Shown piece after piece: positions 24,803 through 34,040 of a stretch of DNA of 64,000 bases. This DNA is from an uncultured Olsenella sp. (lineage in GTDB: Bacteria; Actinomycetota; Coriobacteriia; Coriobacteriales; Atopobiaceae), in assembly GCA_900316105.1 (NCBI GenBank), contig ONBR01000005.1:95906-159905 (forward strand). Direction: 5' to 3'. Each line of letters starts with the position of its first letter. Within the stretch, counting starts at the first letter, position 1. A program made the translations under genes and the position numbers. Below the pieces are notes generated by a model. The model had not been told where the DNA came from. It did no database searches and saw only the letters and a list, made by a program, of their open reading frames with translations.

Positions 24803-27415
24803 TTGAAGCTCGTTGTTACAGAGAAGAACGATGCTGCGCAGCAGATTGCGCGCCTGCTCTCGACTGTGGGCAAGCCCAAGGCAGACAAGGTCTACGACAC
24901 TCCCGTCTACCGCTTCAAGCATGATGGGGAGGATTGGGTGACCATTGGCCTGCGTGGCCACATCATGGCGCCCGACTTTCCCCATGAGCTGCACTACAGT
25001 AAGAAAGAGGGTTGGTTTGCGGTAAACGAGGACGGTGAGGTCATGCCTGCTGCCGTTCCCGACAACCTGGCTTGCCCGCCCTACGATTCGAAGCGAAAGC
25101 CCTACCTGCCTGACGGCATTGACATAAAGGGTTGGAAGGTTCCTAGCCTGCCATACTTGGTCTGGGCCCCCATCGAGAAGCTTCCCGCCGAGAAGGGCAT
25201 CATTCGCGCGCTAAAGAATCTGGCGAAGAAGGCCGACTCCATCGTGATCGCAACGGACTTCGACCGCGAGGGCGAGCTCATTGGCTCGGACGCCCTGCGC
25301 CAGATGCGCGAGGTTGCACCCGATGCGCCCGTGAGTCGCGCACGCTACTCTGCCTTCACCAAGGCGGAGATAGACCATGCCTTTGACAACCTGGTGGAGC
25401 TGGACCAGGACCTGGCCGATGCCGGCGAGTCCCGTCAGTACATAGACCTCATCTGGGGTGCCGTCCTGACTCGCTATCTCACCATGGCCCGTTACGGCGG
25501 CTTTGGCAACGTCCGCTCTGCCGGTCGCGTGCAGACGCCCACCCTGGCCCTGGTGGTCGAGAAGGAGCGCGAGCGCCAGGCCTTCGTGCCCGAGGACTAC
25601 TGGGTTCTCTCGGGCATGCTGGCTCCCCAGGGCAAGGACGACGAGGACCATCAGTTCAAGGTCACGCATGCTACGGCCCGCTTCAAGAAGAAGGACCAGG
25701 CAGATGCGGCCTATGCGCACGTTAGGGACGCACGTACGGCCAGGGTCACGGACATCGAGAAGAAGAGCCGCACGACTCGTCCCCCCGCGCCCTTCAACAC
25801 CACTTCCCTGCAGACGGCTGCCGCCTCCATCGGCCTTACGCCCGCCCGCACCATGCGCGTGGCCGAGTCGCTCTACATGGATGGCCTGATCTCCTACCCC
25901 CGTGTCGACAACACGGTCTATCCCAAGTCGCTGGACCTTCGCGACTGCGTGAAATTCCTGTCTAAGGTCCCCCAGTACGCGCCCTACTGCCGCGAGCTCC
26001 TGGCTAAGGACAAGCTCACGGCAACGCGTGGCAAGCAGGAGACCACCGACCACCCGCCCATTTACCCCACCGCGGCGGCAGATCCCGACAGGCTCGATGG
26101 CGCTGCCTGGAAGCTCTACAACCTCATTGCCAGGCGCTTCCTGGCCACACTCTCCGAGTCCTCGGTGAGCGAGTCCACCAAGGTCTCATTTGACGTGAAT
26201 GGTGAGCCCTTCAACGCATCGGGTACCGTGGTGGTAAAGCCTGGCTTCAGGGCCATCTACGCCTTTGGCCAGCGCAAGGACGAGCTTCTGCCCGCCCTTT
26301 CCGTGGGCGATGTCTGCGATGTCTGCTCCATGAACCTGGAGGCAAAGCAGACCGAGCCTCCCGCCCGCTACAGCCAGGGTCGCCTGATCCAGGAGATGGA
26401 GAAGCGCGGTCTGGGCACCAAGTCCACGCGTGCTTCCATCATCCAGCGTCTCTTTGACGTGAAGTACCTCAAGAACGACCCCGTGGAGCCCAGCCAGCTG
26501 GGCATGGCCGTGATCGAGGCCCTGACCACCTATGCGCCCCATGTGACCAGCCCCGACATGACTGCCGAGTTGGAAGCAGACATGACCAAGGTGGCCGAGG
26601 GTACGGACACCCAGGACGAGGTCGTTACTCACTCGCGCGCCATGCTCTCGGGCATGCTGGACGCCCTCATCGAGCACAAGGACGACCTGGGAGATGCCAT
26701 CGCCGACGCCGTCACCGCTGACGCAAAGGTGGGCGTCTGCCCCAAGTGCGGCAAGGACCTGGTCATGAAGCACTCGGCAAAGACCCGCGGCTCCTTCATC
26801 GGCTGCATGGGTTGGCCTGACTGTGACGTCACCTACCCCGTTCCCTCGAGTGTGAAGGTTCAGCCCATCGAGGGTGAGGCTGGTGTCTGTCCCGTTTGCG
26901 GTGCTCCCCGCATCAAGTGCAAGCCCTTCCGATCCAAGGCCTACGAGATCTGCGTAAACCCCATGTGCGACACCAACCGCGAACCTGACATCAAGGTGGG
27001 CGAGTGCAAGGTATGCGCCGAGGCCGGCAAGCACGGGGACCTCATCGCACACAAGAGCGAGCGTACGGGTAAGCGCTTCATCCGTTGCACCAACTACGAC
27101 GAGTGCGGCACCAGCTACCCCCTGCCTGCCCGTGGCGAGCTGCATGCGACGGGAGAGACCTGTCCCGAGTGTGGCGCCCCCATCGTGGAGGTCGTCACGG
27201 CCCGCGGTCCCTGGCGCATCTGTGTCAACATGGACTGTCCCGCCAAGGAGAAGAAGGCCAACTCCCGCGGACGTGGTACCCGCGCCGGCTCCCGCAGCCG
27301 GAGCGCAAAGAGCTCGACCAAGGGCACCGCAAAGACCACGACCAAGCGTCGCACCACGCGCAAGTCGACGACGAAGAAGTCTGGCAGCTCCACCACCAGC
27401 AAGAAGGAATCCTAG
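24803..27415 (+). CDS. topA: DNA topoisomerase I
   Basis: An 870-residue type IA topoisomerase that relaxes negative supercoils. TTG 24803 is set by AAAGGAGCC. The Toprim domain (LVVTEKNDAAQQIARLL; acidic ATDFDREGELIG) is followed by the central domain with the active tyrosine in YMDGLISYPRVDN (about residue 370). The C-terminus has four zinc-ribbon repeats (CPKCGKDL, CPVCGAPR, CKVCAEAG, CPECGAPI) and a Lys/Arg/Ser/Thr tail typical of actinobacterial enzymes. First gene of an operon with tmk, holB, ricT and queD. Confidence 0.96.
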   Translation: MKLVVTEKNDAAQQIARLLSTVGKPKADKVYDTPVYRFKHDGEDWVTIGLRGHIMAPDFPHELHYSKKEGWFAVNEDGEVMPAAVPDNLACPPYDSKRKPYLPDGIDIKGWKVPSLPYLVWAPIEKLPAEKGIIRALKNLAKKADSIVIATDFDREGELIGSDALRQMREVAPDAPVSRARYSAFTKAEIDHAFDNLVELDQDLADAGESRQYIDLIWGAVLTRYLTMARYGGFGNVRSAGRVQTPTLALVVEKERERQAFVPEDYWVLSGMLAPQGKDDEDHQFKVTHATARFKKKDQADAAYAHVRDARTARVTDIEKKSRTTRPPAPFNTTSLQTAAASIGLTPARTMRVAESLYMDGLISYPRVDNTVYPKSLDLRDCVKFLSKVPQYAPYCRELLAKDKLTATRGKQETTDHPPIYPTAAADPDRLDGAAWKLYNLIARRFLATLSESSVSESTKVSFDVNGEPFNASGTVVVKPGFRAIYAFGQRKDELLPALSVGDVCDVCSMNLEAKQTEPPARYSQGRLIQEMEKRGLGTKSTRASIIQRLFDVKYLKNDPVEPSQLGMAVIEALTTYAPHVTSPDMTAELEADMTKVAEGTDTQDEVVTHSRAMLSGMLDALIEHKDDLGDAIADAVTADAKVGVCPKCGKDLVMKHSAKTRGSFIGCMGWPDCDVTYPVPSSVKVQPIEGEAGVCPVCGAPRIKCKPFRSKAYEICVNPMCDTNREPDIKVGECKVCAEAGKHGDLIAHKSERTGKRFIRCTNYDECGTSYPLPARGELHATGETCPECGAPIVEVVTARGPWRICVNMDCPAKEKKANSRGRGTRAGSRSRSAKSSTKGTAKTTTKRRTTRKSTTKKSGSSTTSKKES

Positions 27416-27462
27416 CAAGGACAGACCTCGCGCGGCCCAACTCGCGTGACGAGAGGAATGGA

Positions 27463-28197
27463 TTGAACGACATGACAGACAGCAAGACTCTGGACGAGGG
27501 CGCCTTCATCAGCTTCGAGGGCATCGACGGCTGCGGAAAGACCACCCAGGCCATGGACCTGGCCGAAACTCTGGAGATGGACAACTACGACGTCGTCTAC
27601 GTGCGCGAGCCCGGCGGCACCGCAACCGGCGAGAAGATCCGCGATCTCCTCCTGGACAAGGAGAACACCGACATTGTGGACGAGTGCGAGCTCCTGCTCT
27701 ACGAGGCCTCCCGTGCCCAGCTGGTCAAGGAGGTCATCCAGCCCGCTTTGGACCGTCACGCCGTGGTGATCTGTGACAGGTTCTACGACTCCACCTATGC
27801 CTATCAGGCAGGTGCGCGTGGCCTGGATGCCGACCTGGTAAAGAGGGCCAACGAGCTGGGTTCTTGCGGCCTTGCCCCCGACATCACCATTCTGCTGGAC
27901 GTCGATCCCGAGCTTGCCCACAAGCGTTCCAAGTTCGAGCGTCGTGGCCAGGAGGACCGTATCGAGGCAGAGGGCCTGAAGTTCCAGGAGTCCGTGCGCC
28001 AGGGATACCTGGACCTGGCCAAGCAGGAGTCCGACCGCATCCACGTAATCGATGGCAGCGGCTTCGTAGGCGAGGTTACCAACAAGATCCAGGAGACCAT
28101 CGTCAAGCAGTTCCCCATGTTTGCCTCCGCCTTCATGGTCAGCGCGGGCTTCCAGGTGGTCGATCAGCTGCCGCGCGCCGAGGAGACTGACGAATAA
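27463..28197 (+). CDS. tmk: Thymidylate kinase
   Basis: A 244-residue kinase that phosphorylates dTMP to dTDP. The P-loop is FEGIDGCGKTTQ; the DR(F/Y) motif lies in CDRFYDSTYAYQAG; REPGGT binds nucleotide; the lid includes RRGQEDRIEAE. TTG 27463 lies 6 bases after GAGAGG; an ATG three codons later (27472) is possible. About 30 extra residues trail the normal end. It is followed after one base by holB, a conserved pairing in Gram-positive genomes. Confidence 0.95.
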   Translation: MNDMTDSKTLDEGAFISFEGIDGCGKTTQAMDLAETLEMDNYDVVYVREPGGTATGEKIRDLLLDKENTDIVDECELLLYEASRAQLVKEVIQPALDRHAVVICDRFYDSTYAYQAGARGLDADLVKRANELGSCGLAPDITILLDVDPELAHKRSKFERRGQEDRIEAEGLKFQESVRQGYLDLAKQESDRIHVIDGSGFVGEVTNKIQETIVKQFPMFASAFMVSAGFQVVDQLPRAEETDE

Positions 28198-28198
28198 G

Positions 28199-29362
28199 GT
28201 GTCGGAAAGGTCCACAGCTCCCGCTCGGGTGTCCGTCCCACAGGTTTTGAGGGTCCTCGACCAGCAGCCGCGTGTCAGGGACTTCCTGGCAACGGCCCAT
28301 GCCGAGGGCCGGCTGAGCCATGCCTATCTTTTCCTGGGGGCGCCGGGCTCGGGCATGTTGGATGGCGCCTATGCCTTGGCAAAGCTCGTCGTCTGTCCCA
28401 ACGGCGGTGACGGAAGCTGCGACGAGTGTATCCGCGTCTCGCACCGGACCCATCCTGACGTGCACTACCTCAAGCCCGGCAGCGCCACGGGCTATCTGGT
28501 GGACCAGATTCGCAAGCTCATCGACGACGTCTCCCTGGCTCCCGTCAGGGGCAGTGGAAAGGTCTACATCATCGACAATGCGGGCCTCTTGCGCAGTGCT
28601 TCGGCAAACGCCCTGCTCAAGACCATCGAGGAGCCTCCCGCGGGAGTGTACTTCGTTTTGATCGCCCGCTCTGCTGCGGCAGTCCTGCCTACGATAGTCT
28701 CCCGCTGCCAGCAGGTGCCCTTCCGCATCGTCGCACAGGATGCCGCCGAGAAGGAAGTCGAGATTCTCTCGGGCATAGGCGGGACGGATGCTCGCATCGC
28801 CCTGGCTGTCGCGGGTACGCCCGAGCGTGCGGCGGAGTTTCTGGCGTCTGCCGATCGCAGGCAGGTGCGCCGCGTGGTCGTCCGCACCATGGGAGAGCTG
28901 GCAGACGATGACTCTTGGGATGTGCTCCTGGGTGCGAAGGCCATCCTGGATGCCGTTGAATCTCCGCTTGAGCAGTACCGGAAGTCCCAGGAGGACTCCC
29001 TCAAGGAGCACGCGGACTACCTGACCAGCGCCGCCATGAAGCAGCTTGAGCAGACCAACAAGCGTGAGCTCACGGCAAAAGAGCGTTCGGGTATCATGGA
29101 AGCGTTCTCTGCCGCCGAATCGCTCCTCAGAGATGTGCTCGTACGCCGTGAGGGCGTGGCTGAGCCCATCGTGAACGAGGACGTGGCAGACGTGGTCGAT
29201 CGCATGGCAGAGTATGCCACGAGTGAGGCGGTGCTACGTGCCCTGTCCTGCATCTCTCAAGCTGCCGACGACCTCTCGCACAACGTAACACCTCAGCTGG
29301 TCCTCGAGACCATGCTTCTTTCTGTCAAGGAGGCACTCACATGCCCACCGTCATTCCGGTGA
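28199..29362 (+). CDS. holB: DNA polymerase III subunit delta'
   Basis: A 387-residue clamp-loader subunit that helps load the sliding clamp. It has SHAYLFLGAPGSG in place of a classic Walker A, a cysteine cluster (CPNGGDGSCDECI), GKVYIIDNAGLLRSASANAL and KTIEEPPAGVYFVLIA. As is common for delta', the ATPase loop is degenerate (GAPGSGMLD, no lysine). GTG 28199 is one base beyond the tmk stop with AGGAGAC upstream. The end overlaps ricT by 22 bases. Confidence 0.9.
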   Translation: MSERSTAPARVSVPQVLRVLDQQPRVRDFLATAHAEGRLSHAYLFLGAPGSGMLDGAYALAKLVVCPNGGDGSCDECIRVSHRTHPDVHYLKPGSATGYLVDQIRKLIDDVSLAPVRGSGKVYIIDNAGLLRSASANALLKTIEEPPAGVYFVLIARSAAAVLPTIVSRCQQVPFRIVAQDAAEKEVEILSGIGGTDARIALAVAGTPERAAEFLASADRRQVRRVVVRTMGELADDDSWDVLLGAKAILDAVESPLEQYRKSQEDSLKEHADYLTSAAMKQLEQTNKRELTAKERSGIMEAFSAAESLLRDVLVRREGVAEPIVNEDVADVVDRMAEYATSEAVLRALSCISQAADDLSHNVTPQLVLETMLLSVKEALTCPPSFR

Positions 29363-31032
29363 AGTTCAAATATGTGACGCACGACCTTTGGTTTGACCCA
29401 CTCAAGACGGGTGCCGAGGAAGGCGATCACGTCATCTGTGCCACTGAGCGTGGCCAGGAGATTGGCCTGGCCACCATGAATGCCATGGAGGTCAGCCGCG
29501 ACCAGCTCAAGGACACCATTGGCAACTCCCGTCTGAGCAACGTCATCCGCATTGCCACAGAGGAGGACCTGCAGAAGGCCGACGAGCTGGCGAGGCGCGG
29601 GGACGAGGCCCTGTCTGTCTTCCGTGATGCCGTGCACGAGGAGGGGCTCGACATGAAGCCCGTCAGCGTGGAGTACCTCTTTGACGACAATCGTGCCGTC
29701 TGCTACTTCTCTGCCGAGGATCGCGTGGACTTCCGCCAGCTGGTGCGCGAGCTCAGCCGCAGCCTCCGCAAGCGCGTGGACATGCGCCAGATTGGCGTCC
29801 GTGAGGAGGCGGCCCTCATCGGTGGCTATGCCCACTGTGGCCAGGAGCTCTGCTGCGCCCGCTTCGGCAGGCAGTTCGAGCCCGTCTCCATCCGCATGGC
29901 CAAGGAGCAGGACCTGCCTCTCAACACCTCAAAGATTTCCGGCGCCTGCGGCCGTCTGATGTGCTGCCTGCGCTACGAGTTCGATGCCTACAAGGACTTC
30001 AAGCAGCGTGCGCCCAAGCGCAACGCCGTCATCTCCACACCCCTGGGCAAGGCAAAGATCGTCGAGTACGACACCCCCAAGGAGCAGCTTTGCCTGCGTC
30101 TGGAGAACGGCAAGCAGGTGCGCATTCCCCTCGCGGACATGGAGACCTCCGATGCCGCGGTAAAGAAGAGCCAGGAGCTTCATTGTCCCTGCCGTCCCGA
30201 CACCGTCCCCCGTTCCGCCCTGGAGAAGCTCGAGTCTCCCGAGGTCCAGCTGGCCCTGGCGGATCTAGACCGTGCCAACGGTGTGACTCCGCCCGAGGCC
30301 TACGATGAGGCGGACATCTTCGTTGAGAGCAAGGGTCGTCACCGCAGGCGATCCGTCCAGAGCGGCCCCGAGCTTAGGGGACCGGGCTCTGACCAGCGCA
30401 GGCGTGGCAGCAACGGCTCCACCGCCGACAATGGCAACGGTAACGGCGGCGGTCGTGGCAGGCACCTGCGTGGCACGTCGACTGCGGACCAGGCTCAGGG
30501 TGGAGATGGCGCGACGACCAAGCGTACCCGTCGCCACAGGAAGCGCAGCGAGGCCACGCCCGAGCAGGCGACAGCTGCCAGTGCCCAAAAGAAGGAGACG
30601 GCTACCACCGCAAGAGATGGCGCAGGCTCCCGTCCCGCCCGCGTCGCAGGCGTCCCCGGAAACGGCATGAGGCGCCGCCGTTACCATCGTGGCTCGGGTG
30701 CCGAACAAGGTTCTCGTGCACAGGGCGCGCAGGGCACACAGGCCCGCAGCGGCAGTGAGGCGGCAAAGCCCCAGGCCGAGCAGGGCCAGCGTCCGCGCCG
30801 TCGTCGCCATCCCGGCGACCATGGTGGCATGCAAAGCCAGGCTCAGGGTGCTGCCCAGCCCAGAAAGCAGCGTCCCCAGCAGGGCGGCGCAGACCAATCT
30901 GGCGAGGGGACAGACAGGCCCAAGCGCCGCAGGCGTCGTCGCGGCGGCCGTGGTCATGGTGGCAACGGCTCCGGTGCGGAGGGTGGAAAGCCTGGCGGCA
31001 ACGGTGGCCCGAAGCCTGGTTCTGACGCCTAG
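29341..31032 (+). CDS. ricT: PSP1-domain protein, RicT/YaaT-like
   Basis: A 563-residue protein. Residues 1-280 carry the PSP1 domain with cysteines in GGYAHCGQELCCARF and GACGRLMCCLRYE, known in Bacillus RicT to bind an Fe-S cluster with RicA and RicF and to steer mRNA processing. The rest is a Gly/Arg/Gln-rich disordered tail, likely RNA-binding, about twice the length of ordinary RicT. RicA and RicF were not seen nearby. ATG 29341 overlaps holB, a synteny seen in Gram-positives (tmk-holB-yaaT). Confidence 0.85.
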   Translation: MPTVIPVKFKYVTHDLWFDPLKTGAEEGDHVICATERGQEIGLATMNAMEVSRDQLKDTIGNSRLSNVIRIATEEDLQKADELARRGDEALSVFRDAVHEEGLDMKPVSVEYLFDDNRAVCYFSAEDRVDFRQLVRELSRSLRKRVDMRQIGVREEAALIGGYAHCGQELCCARFGRQFEPVSIRMAKEQDLPLNTSKISGACGRLMCCLRYEFDAYKDFKQRAPKRNAVISTPLGKAKIVEYDTPKEQLCLRLENGKQVRIPLADMETSDAAVKKSQELHCPCRPDTVPRSALEKLESPEVQLALADLDRANGVTPPEAYDEADIFVESKGRHRRRSVQSGPELRGPGSDQRRRGSNGSTADNGNGNGGGRGRHLRGTSTADQAQGGDGATTKRTRRHRKRSEATPEQATAASAQKKETATTARDGAGSRPARVAGVPGNGMRRRRYHRGSGAEQGSRAQGAQGTQARSGSEAAKPQAEQGQRPRRRRHPGDHGGMQSQAQGAAQPRKQRPQQGGADQSGEGTDRPKRRRRRRGGRGHGGNGSGAEGGKPGGNGGPKPGSDA

Positions 31033-31040
31033 GAGGTCCC

Positions 31041-31472
31041 ATGTATCAGCTATCCACTGAGTACTGGTTTGACAGCGCGCACTTCCTTACGGACTATCAC
31101 GGAAAGTGCGAGAACCTCCATGGACACCAGTGGCGTGTGACCGTCTACATTGCCTCTGACGAGCTTGCGGACGGTAGCGCTGATGCAGGTACCAGCAGGG
31201 GCATGGTCGTGGACTTCGGCGCCTTCAAGCGCATGGTGCGCGAGGAATGCGACGCCTTGGACCATGCCTTCCTGGTGGAAGAGGGCTCACTGAAGCCGAC
31301 GACCATCGAGGCCCTGGAGTCCGAGGGCTTCTCGCTGACCATCCTGCCCTTCCGTACCACGGCCGAGAATCTGGCCCATTACCTGGCGGACCGCCTGATT
31401 GGACGGGGCTTACCCGTTACGCGGGTGGATTGCAACGAGACGCCCAACAACCGCACCTCTTACATCCTGTAA
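31041..31472 (+). CDS. queD: 6-carboxy-tetrahydropterin synthase, QueD-like
   Basis: A 143-residue member of the PTPS/QueD family, which makes the preQ0 precursor of queuosine from dihydroneopterin triphosphate. Zinc histidines are in WFDSAHFL and NLHGHQW, the catalytic cysteine is in GKCENLHGH and the acidic end is NETPNNRTSY. RBS AGGAGGT precedes ATG 31041, 8 bases after ricT. The queC, queE and queF genes are absent from the window, so a separate location or a different pterin role is possible. Confidence 0.88.
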   Translation: MYQLSTEYWFDSAHFLTDYHGKCENLHGHQWRVTVYIASDELADGSADAGTSRGMVVDFGAFKRMVREECDALDHAFLVEEGSLKPTTIEALESEGFSLTILPFRTTAENLAHYLADRLIGRGLPVTRVDCNETPNNRTSYIL

Positions 31473-31489
31473 CTGCTAGCGGATCATAG

Positions 31490-31534
31490 AGCCAGGTCCT
31501 CTTGTCCCAGGGGGCAGGAGGACCTGGCTTCGTT
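31490..31534 (+). terminator. Terminator closing the topA-queD operon
   Basis: AGCCAGGTCCTC pairs with GAGGACCTGGCT; a T-rich TCGTTTC follows. Confidence 0.8.
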
Positions 31535-31554
31535 TCACTCATTGAGGAGATCAA

Positions 31555-32457
31555 ATGCGTGTTCGCGAGGGGTATATGCCTTACCTGGGCTTCAGAACCT
31601 ACTGGAGGGTGGTCGAGCCAGACGAGCCCAATCCCTCGCATGCGCCGCTGGTCCTTCTGCATGGTGGGCCTGGCTCCACCCACAACTACTTTGAGGTCTT
31701 GGATTCCCTGGCCGACGAGGACCATCGCTCCCTGGTCATGTATGACCAGCTGGGCTGTGGACTGAGCTGGGATGATGCCATGTCCGACAGGCCCGAGCTC
31801 TGGACCTATGCCACCTGGGATGGGGAGCTTGCCGCCCTGCGAGAGGAGTTGGAGCTGGGATGCTGTCACCTTCTGGGGCAGAGCTGGGGCGGTATGCTCG
31901 CCCTGGAGTACCTGATCGATTGCAAACCCGCTGGCGTGGCGTCAGTCGTTCTTTCCAGCACTCTGGCTTCCACCAGGCTTTGGGGTTCGGAGGCCCACCG
32001 ACGTCTCCGCTACCTGTCAGCCGACGAACGTGCTGCCGTGGCCGCGGCCGAGCGTACGGGCAACTATGACGCTCCTGCATTCCGTGCTGCCGAGGCACAT
32101 TACATGGAGCTCTTCTGCTCGAGTGAGCCTGGTCCCTCTGATCCCGAATGTCTCCGTCGCCCAAAGCGGTCGGGTCGCGAGTCCTACCTGGCCACCCAGG
32201 GTGACAACGAGCTCTCTCCCACGGGAATCTTTCGTACCTGGGACTATAGCGACCGTCTGGGCGAGGTGTCCGTGCCGGCGCTGGTGATCAGCGGGACCCA
32301 GGACCTCTGCAGCCCCCTCATCGCCAAACAGATGGCAGACGGCATTCCCGGGGCACGCTGGGAGCTCTTCGAGAACTGTCGTCACATGTGCTTCGTGGAG
32401 GATACCCCTCGCTACATGGACCTTCTGCGCGACTGGCTCGACGAGTGCGACGCCTAG
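31555..32457 (+). CDS. Proline iminopeptidase-like alpha/beta hydrolase
   Basis: A 300-residue alpha/beta hydrolase similar to tricorn-interacting factor F1/proline iminopeptidases, which cleave N-terminal proline or other residues from small peptides. Oxyanion region LLHGGPGSTHNYF, nucleophile elbow GQSWGG (Ser about 104), Asp in SGTQDLCSP and His in CRHMCF. There is no signal peptide, so it is cytoplasmic. RBS TTGAGGAG before ATG 31555; monocistronic. Confidence 0.88.
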   Translation: MRVREGYMPYLGFRTYWRVVEPDEPNPSHAPLVLLHGGPGSTHNYFEVLDSLADEDHRSLVMYDQLGCGLSWDDAMSDRPELWTYATWDGELAALREELELGCCHLLGQSWGGMLALEYLIDCKPAGVASVVLSSTLASTRLWGSEAHRRLRYLSADERAAVAAAERTGNYDAPAFRAAEAHYMELFCSSEPGPSDPECLRRPKRSGRESYLATQGDNELSPTGIFRTWDYSDRLGEVSVPALVISGTQDLCSPLIAKQMADGIPGARWELFENCRHMCFVEDTPRYMDLLRDWLDECDA

Positions 32458-32499
32458 GCAGTCCGTCAGTCTTCTGCCTATGCGGAAGCCCTAGCGGAT

Positions 32500-32880
32500 T
32501 TACTCGTGAATCTCGATGGGCAGGTTGTCTGGGTCATGGAAGAAGGTCATAGGCTTGTCGGTGAAGCTGTCACGGCGGATGGGCTCGCACTCGATGCCCG
32601 CCGCCTCCAGTTCGCGGACCGACTCTTCCACGGAGTCAACGCAAAAGGCCAGGTGACGCAGGCCGCAGGCCTCTGGTGAGGGTCGTGTGGGCGCGTCCTG
32701 TCTTACAAATATCTCCAGCTCCGTATGGTCGTTCAGGCTAAGGTCGATCTTCCAGTCGTTGCGGTCGGGGCGAAAGTTCTGTCGGATGATGGGAAAGCCC
32801 AGCTTTCCCACGTAGAAGTCCAGTGCCTTGTCCTTGTCCGAGGCAATGATCGCTATGTGGTGGATGCGGTTGAGCTGCAC
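32500..32880 (-). CDS. VOC superfamily glyoxalase-like protein
   Basis: A 126-residue single VOC domain of the SMU1112c/YaeR type. Metal-site His near the start (IHHIAI), E in TELEIF, H in LRHLAFCVD and E in LPIEIHE at the end. The substrate is unknown. GTG 32880 follows GGAGGGCGAGG; an in-frame ATG at 32907 lies in the flanking repeat array and is less likely. Confidence 0.85.
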   Translation of the reverse strand: MQLNRIHHIAIIASDKDKALDFYVGKLGFPIIRQNFRPDRNDWKIDLSLNDHTELEIFVRQDAPTRPSPEACGLRHLAFCVDSVEESVRELEAAGIECEPIRRDSFTDKPMTFFHDPDNLPIEIHE

Positions 32881-32910
32881 GTCCTCGCCCTCCCTCGGCG
32901 TATCCATATA

Positions 32911-33016
32911 TCCATAGGGGGTACTCCCCTATGGATAAGGGAGTACCCCCTATGGATATTAGGGAGTACCCCCTATGGATATTACATGGATAAGGGAGTA
33001 CCCCCTATGGATATTA
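32911..33016. repeat. Array of GGGAGTACCCCCTATGGATA palindromic repeats
   Basis: A palindrome TCCATAGGGG...CCCCTATGGA (32911-32935) is followed by three 23-base units beginning GGGAGTACCCCCTATGGATA at 32939, 32962 and 32994. The last unit ends in TTA, the stop codon (minus strand) of the membrane ferredoxin gene. Related DNA is at 15292 and 33957. Spacers are too short and irregular for CRISPR. Confidence 0.85.
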
Positions 33017-33841
33017 CTTGATTGTAAGGGCCTCCTTGGGGCACACCTTTGCACACTCGCCGCAGAGGATGCACTCGTTGCCACGCAGGCGACCGCGGTC
33101 GTTGGACCGCATGTTCACGTCCATGGGACAGGCACGCTCGCAGGCGTGGCAGCCGACGCAGCGGTTCTCTTCGAAGCGGACGCGAATCTTTGCAAAGCGG
33201 GCTGGCAGGCGGATGATCACGGCCACGGGGCAGAGGTACTTGCAGAAGGCGCGGTTGTCTTTGAGGGCTAGGGCAAGGATGGTGCCCACGAGATAGTAGG
33301 CAAGGTTCCCTATGATGAAGGCAGCAAAGATGATCTTTGGAGACTCCTCTGGTGCGAGGGTCAGCACCGCTGCCACGAAGGCGATGGAGCCCGCGAAGAT
33401 TACGTAGCCAGCGGGCTCCCAGTGCCTGCGCGGGGTCTGTCGGGTCTTGTAGGGGAGGAGGTCCAGGACCATGGCCGTCCAGCAGGCATAACCGCACCAG
33501 CCTCGACCAAAGAGGAGGGGGCCAAAGACCTTTGCGACGGCATAGTGGATGACCGGGCCGGAAAAGACGCCCAGTGCCAGGAAGTACCAGAGGCCCTCGA
33601 TCTGCATGTTTTCTCGCTCGATCAAACCCAGGTAGATGAGCATGTAGAGTCCTACTGCCAGCTGGGTGAAGTGGCGCGCCCACTTCCAACCCCTGGAGAA
33701 GAGCGCGATGCCCGCGGTAAGGCTGCCGCCAATGTAGGCAAAGTTGAGGAAGTAGAAGAAGTTCCCCGTTGCCTGCCAGAGACCAACCGCTACGCCCAGG
33801 AAGGCCAGGCCGATGAGGATGATGGGTAGGTTCTTTCGCAT
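33014..33841 (-). CDS. Membrane-bound 4Fe-4S protein, NapH/RnfE-like
   Basis: A 275-residue protein. Five to six membrane helices are followed by two ferredoxin clusters. The membrane part has GRGWCGYACW and FCKYLCP, the C-x3-C-P type motifs of NapH/NosR relatives. The C-terminus has CVGCHACERACP and CILCGECAKVCP. Such proteins pass electrons from quinones to periplasmic or cytoplasmic enzymes; the partner is not visible here. The stop codon is part of a repeat. Confidence 0.85.
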   Translation of the reverse strand: MRKNLPIILIGLAFLGVAVGLWQATGNFFYFLNFAYIGGSLTAGIALFSRGWKWARHFTQLAVGLYMLIYLGLIERENMQIEGLWYFLALGVFSGPVIHYAVAKVFGPLLFGRGWCGYACWTAMVLDLLPYKTRQTPRRHWEPAGYVIFAGSIAFVAAVLTLAPEESPKIIFAAFIIGNLAYYLVGTILALALKDNRAFCKYLCPVAVIIRLPARFAKIRVRFEENRCVGCHACERACPMDVNMRSNDRGRLRGNECILCGECAKVCPKEALTIK

Positions 33842-33931
33842 GGCGTCTCCACGGCTTCAATGGCGAAACTGTCCTTTCGTTCCAGTATATGAGCCCTGGA
33901 CGGCGCAAATGTAATGCTTCCGCCAAGGAAA

Positions 33932-34030
33932 AGTGTGACAATTTCCCCAGGGGATTATCCAAAAGGGAGTACCCCTTATCCATAAGGGAGTACCCCCTAT
34001 GGAAGGGAGTACCCCCTATGGATAAGGGAG
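33932..34030. repeat. Composite repeat: truncated TGTGACA palindrome joined to GGGAGTA repeats
   Basis: GTGTGACAATTTCCCCAGGGG (33933 on) is the left half of the TGTGACA family. Its right half is replaced at about 33957 by units AAGGGAGTACCCCTTATCC and GGGAGTACCCCCTATGGA up to 34030. The end (AAGGGAGAGAGGGAG) supplies the ribosome site of the carbonic anhydrase gene. Confidence 0.75.
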
Positions 34031-34040
34031 AGAGGGAGCC

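Noticed and set aside
32911..33016. Regular repeats as a CRISPR array
   Set aside because: Units are 20-23 bases, palindromic and almost contiguous, with no unique spacers of uniform length and no cas genes.
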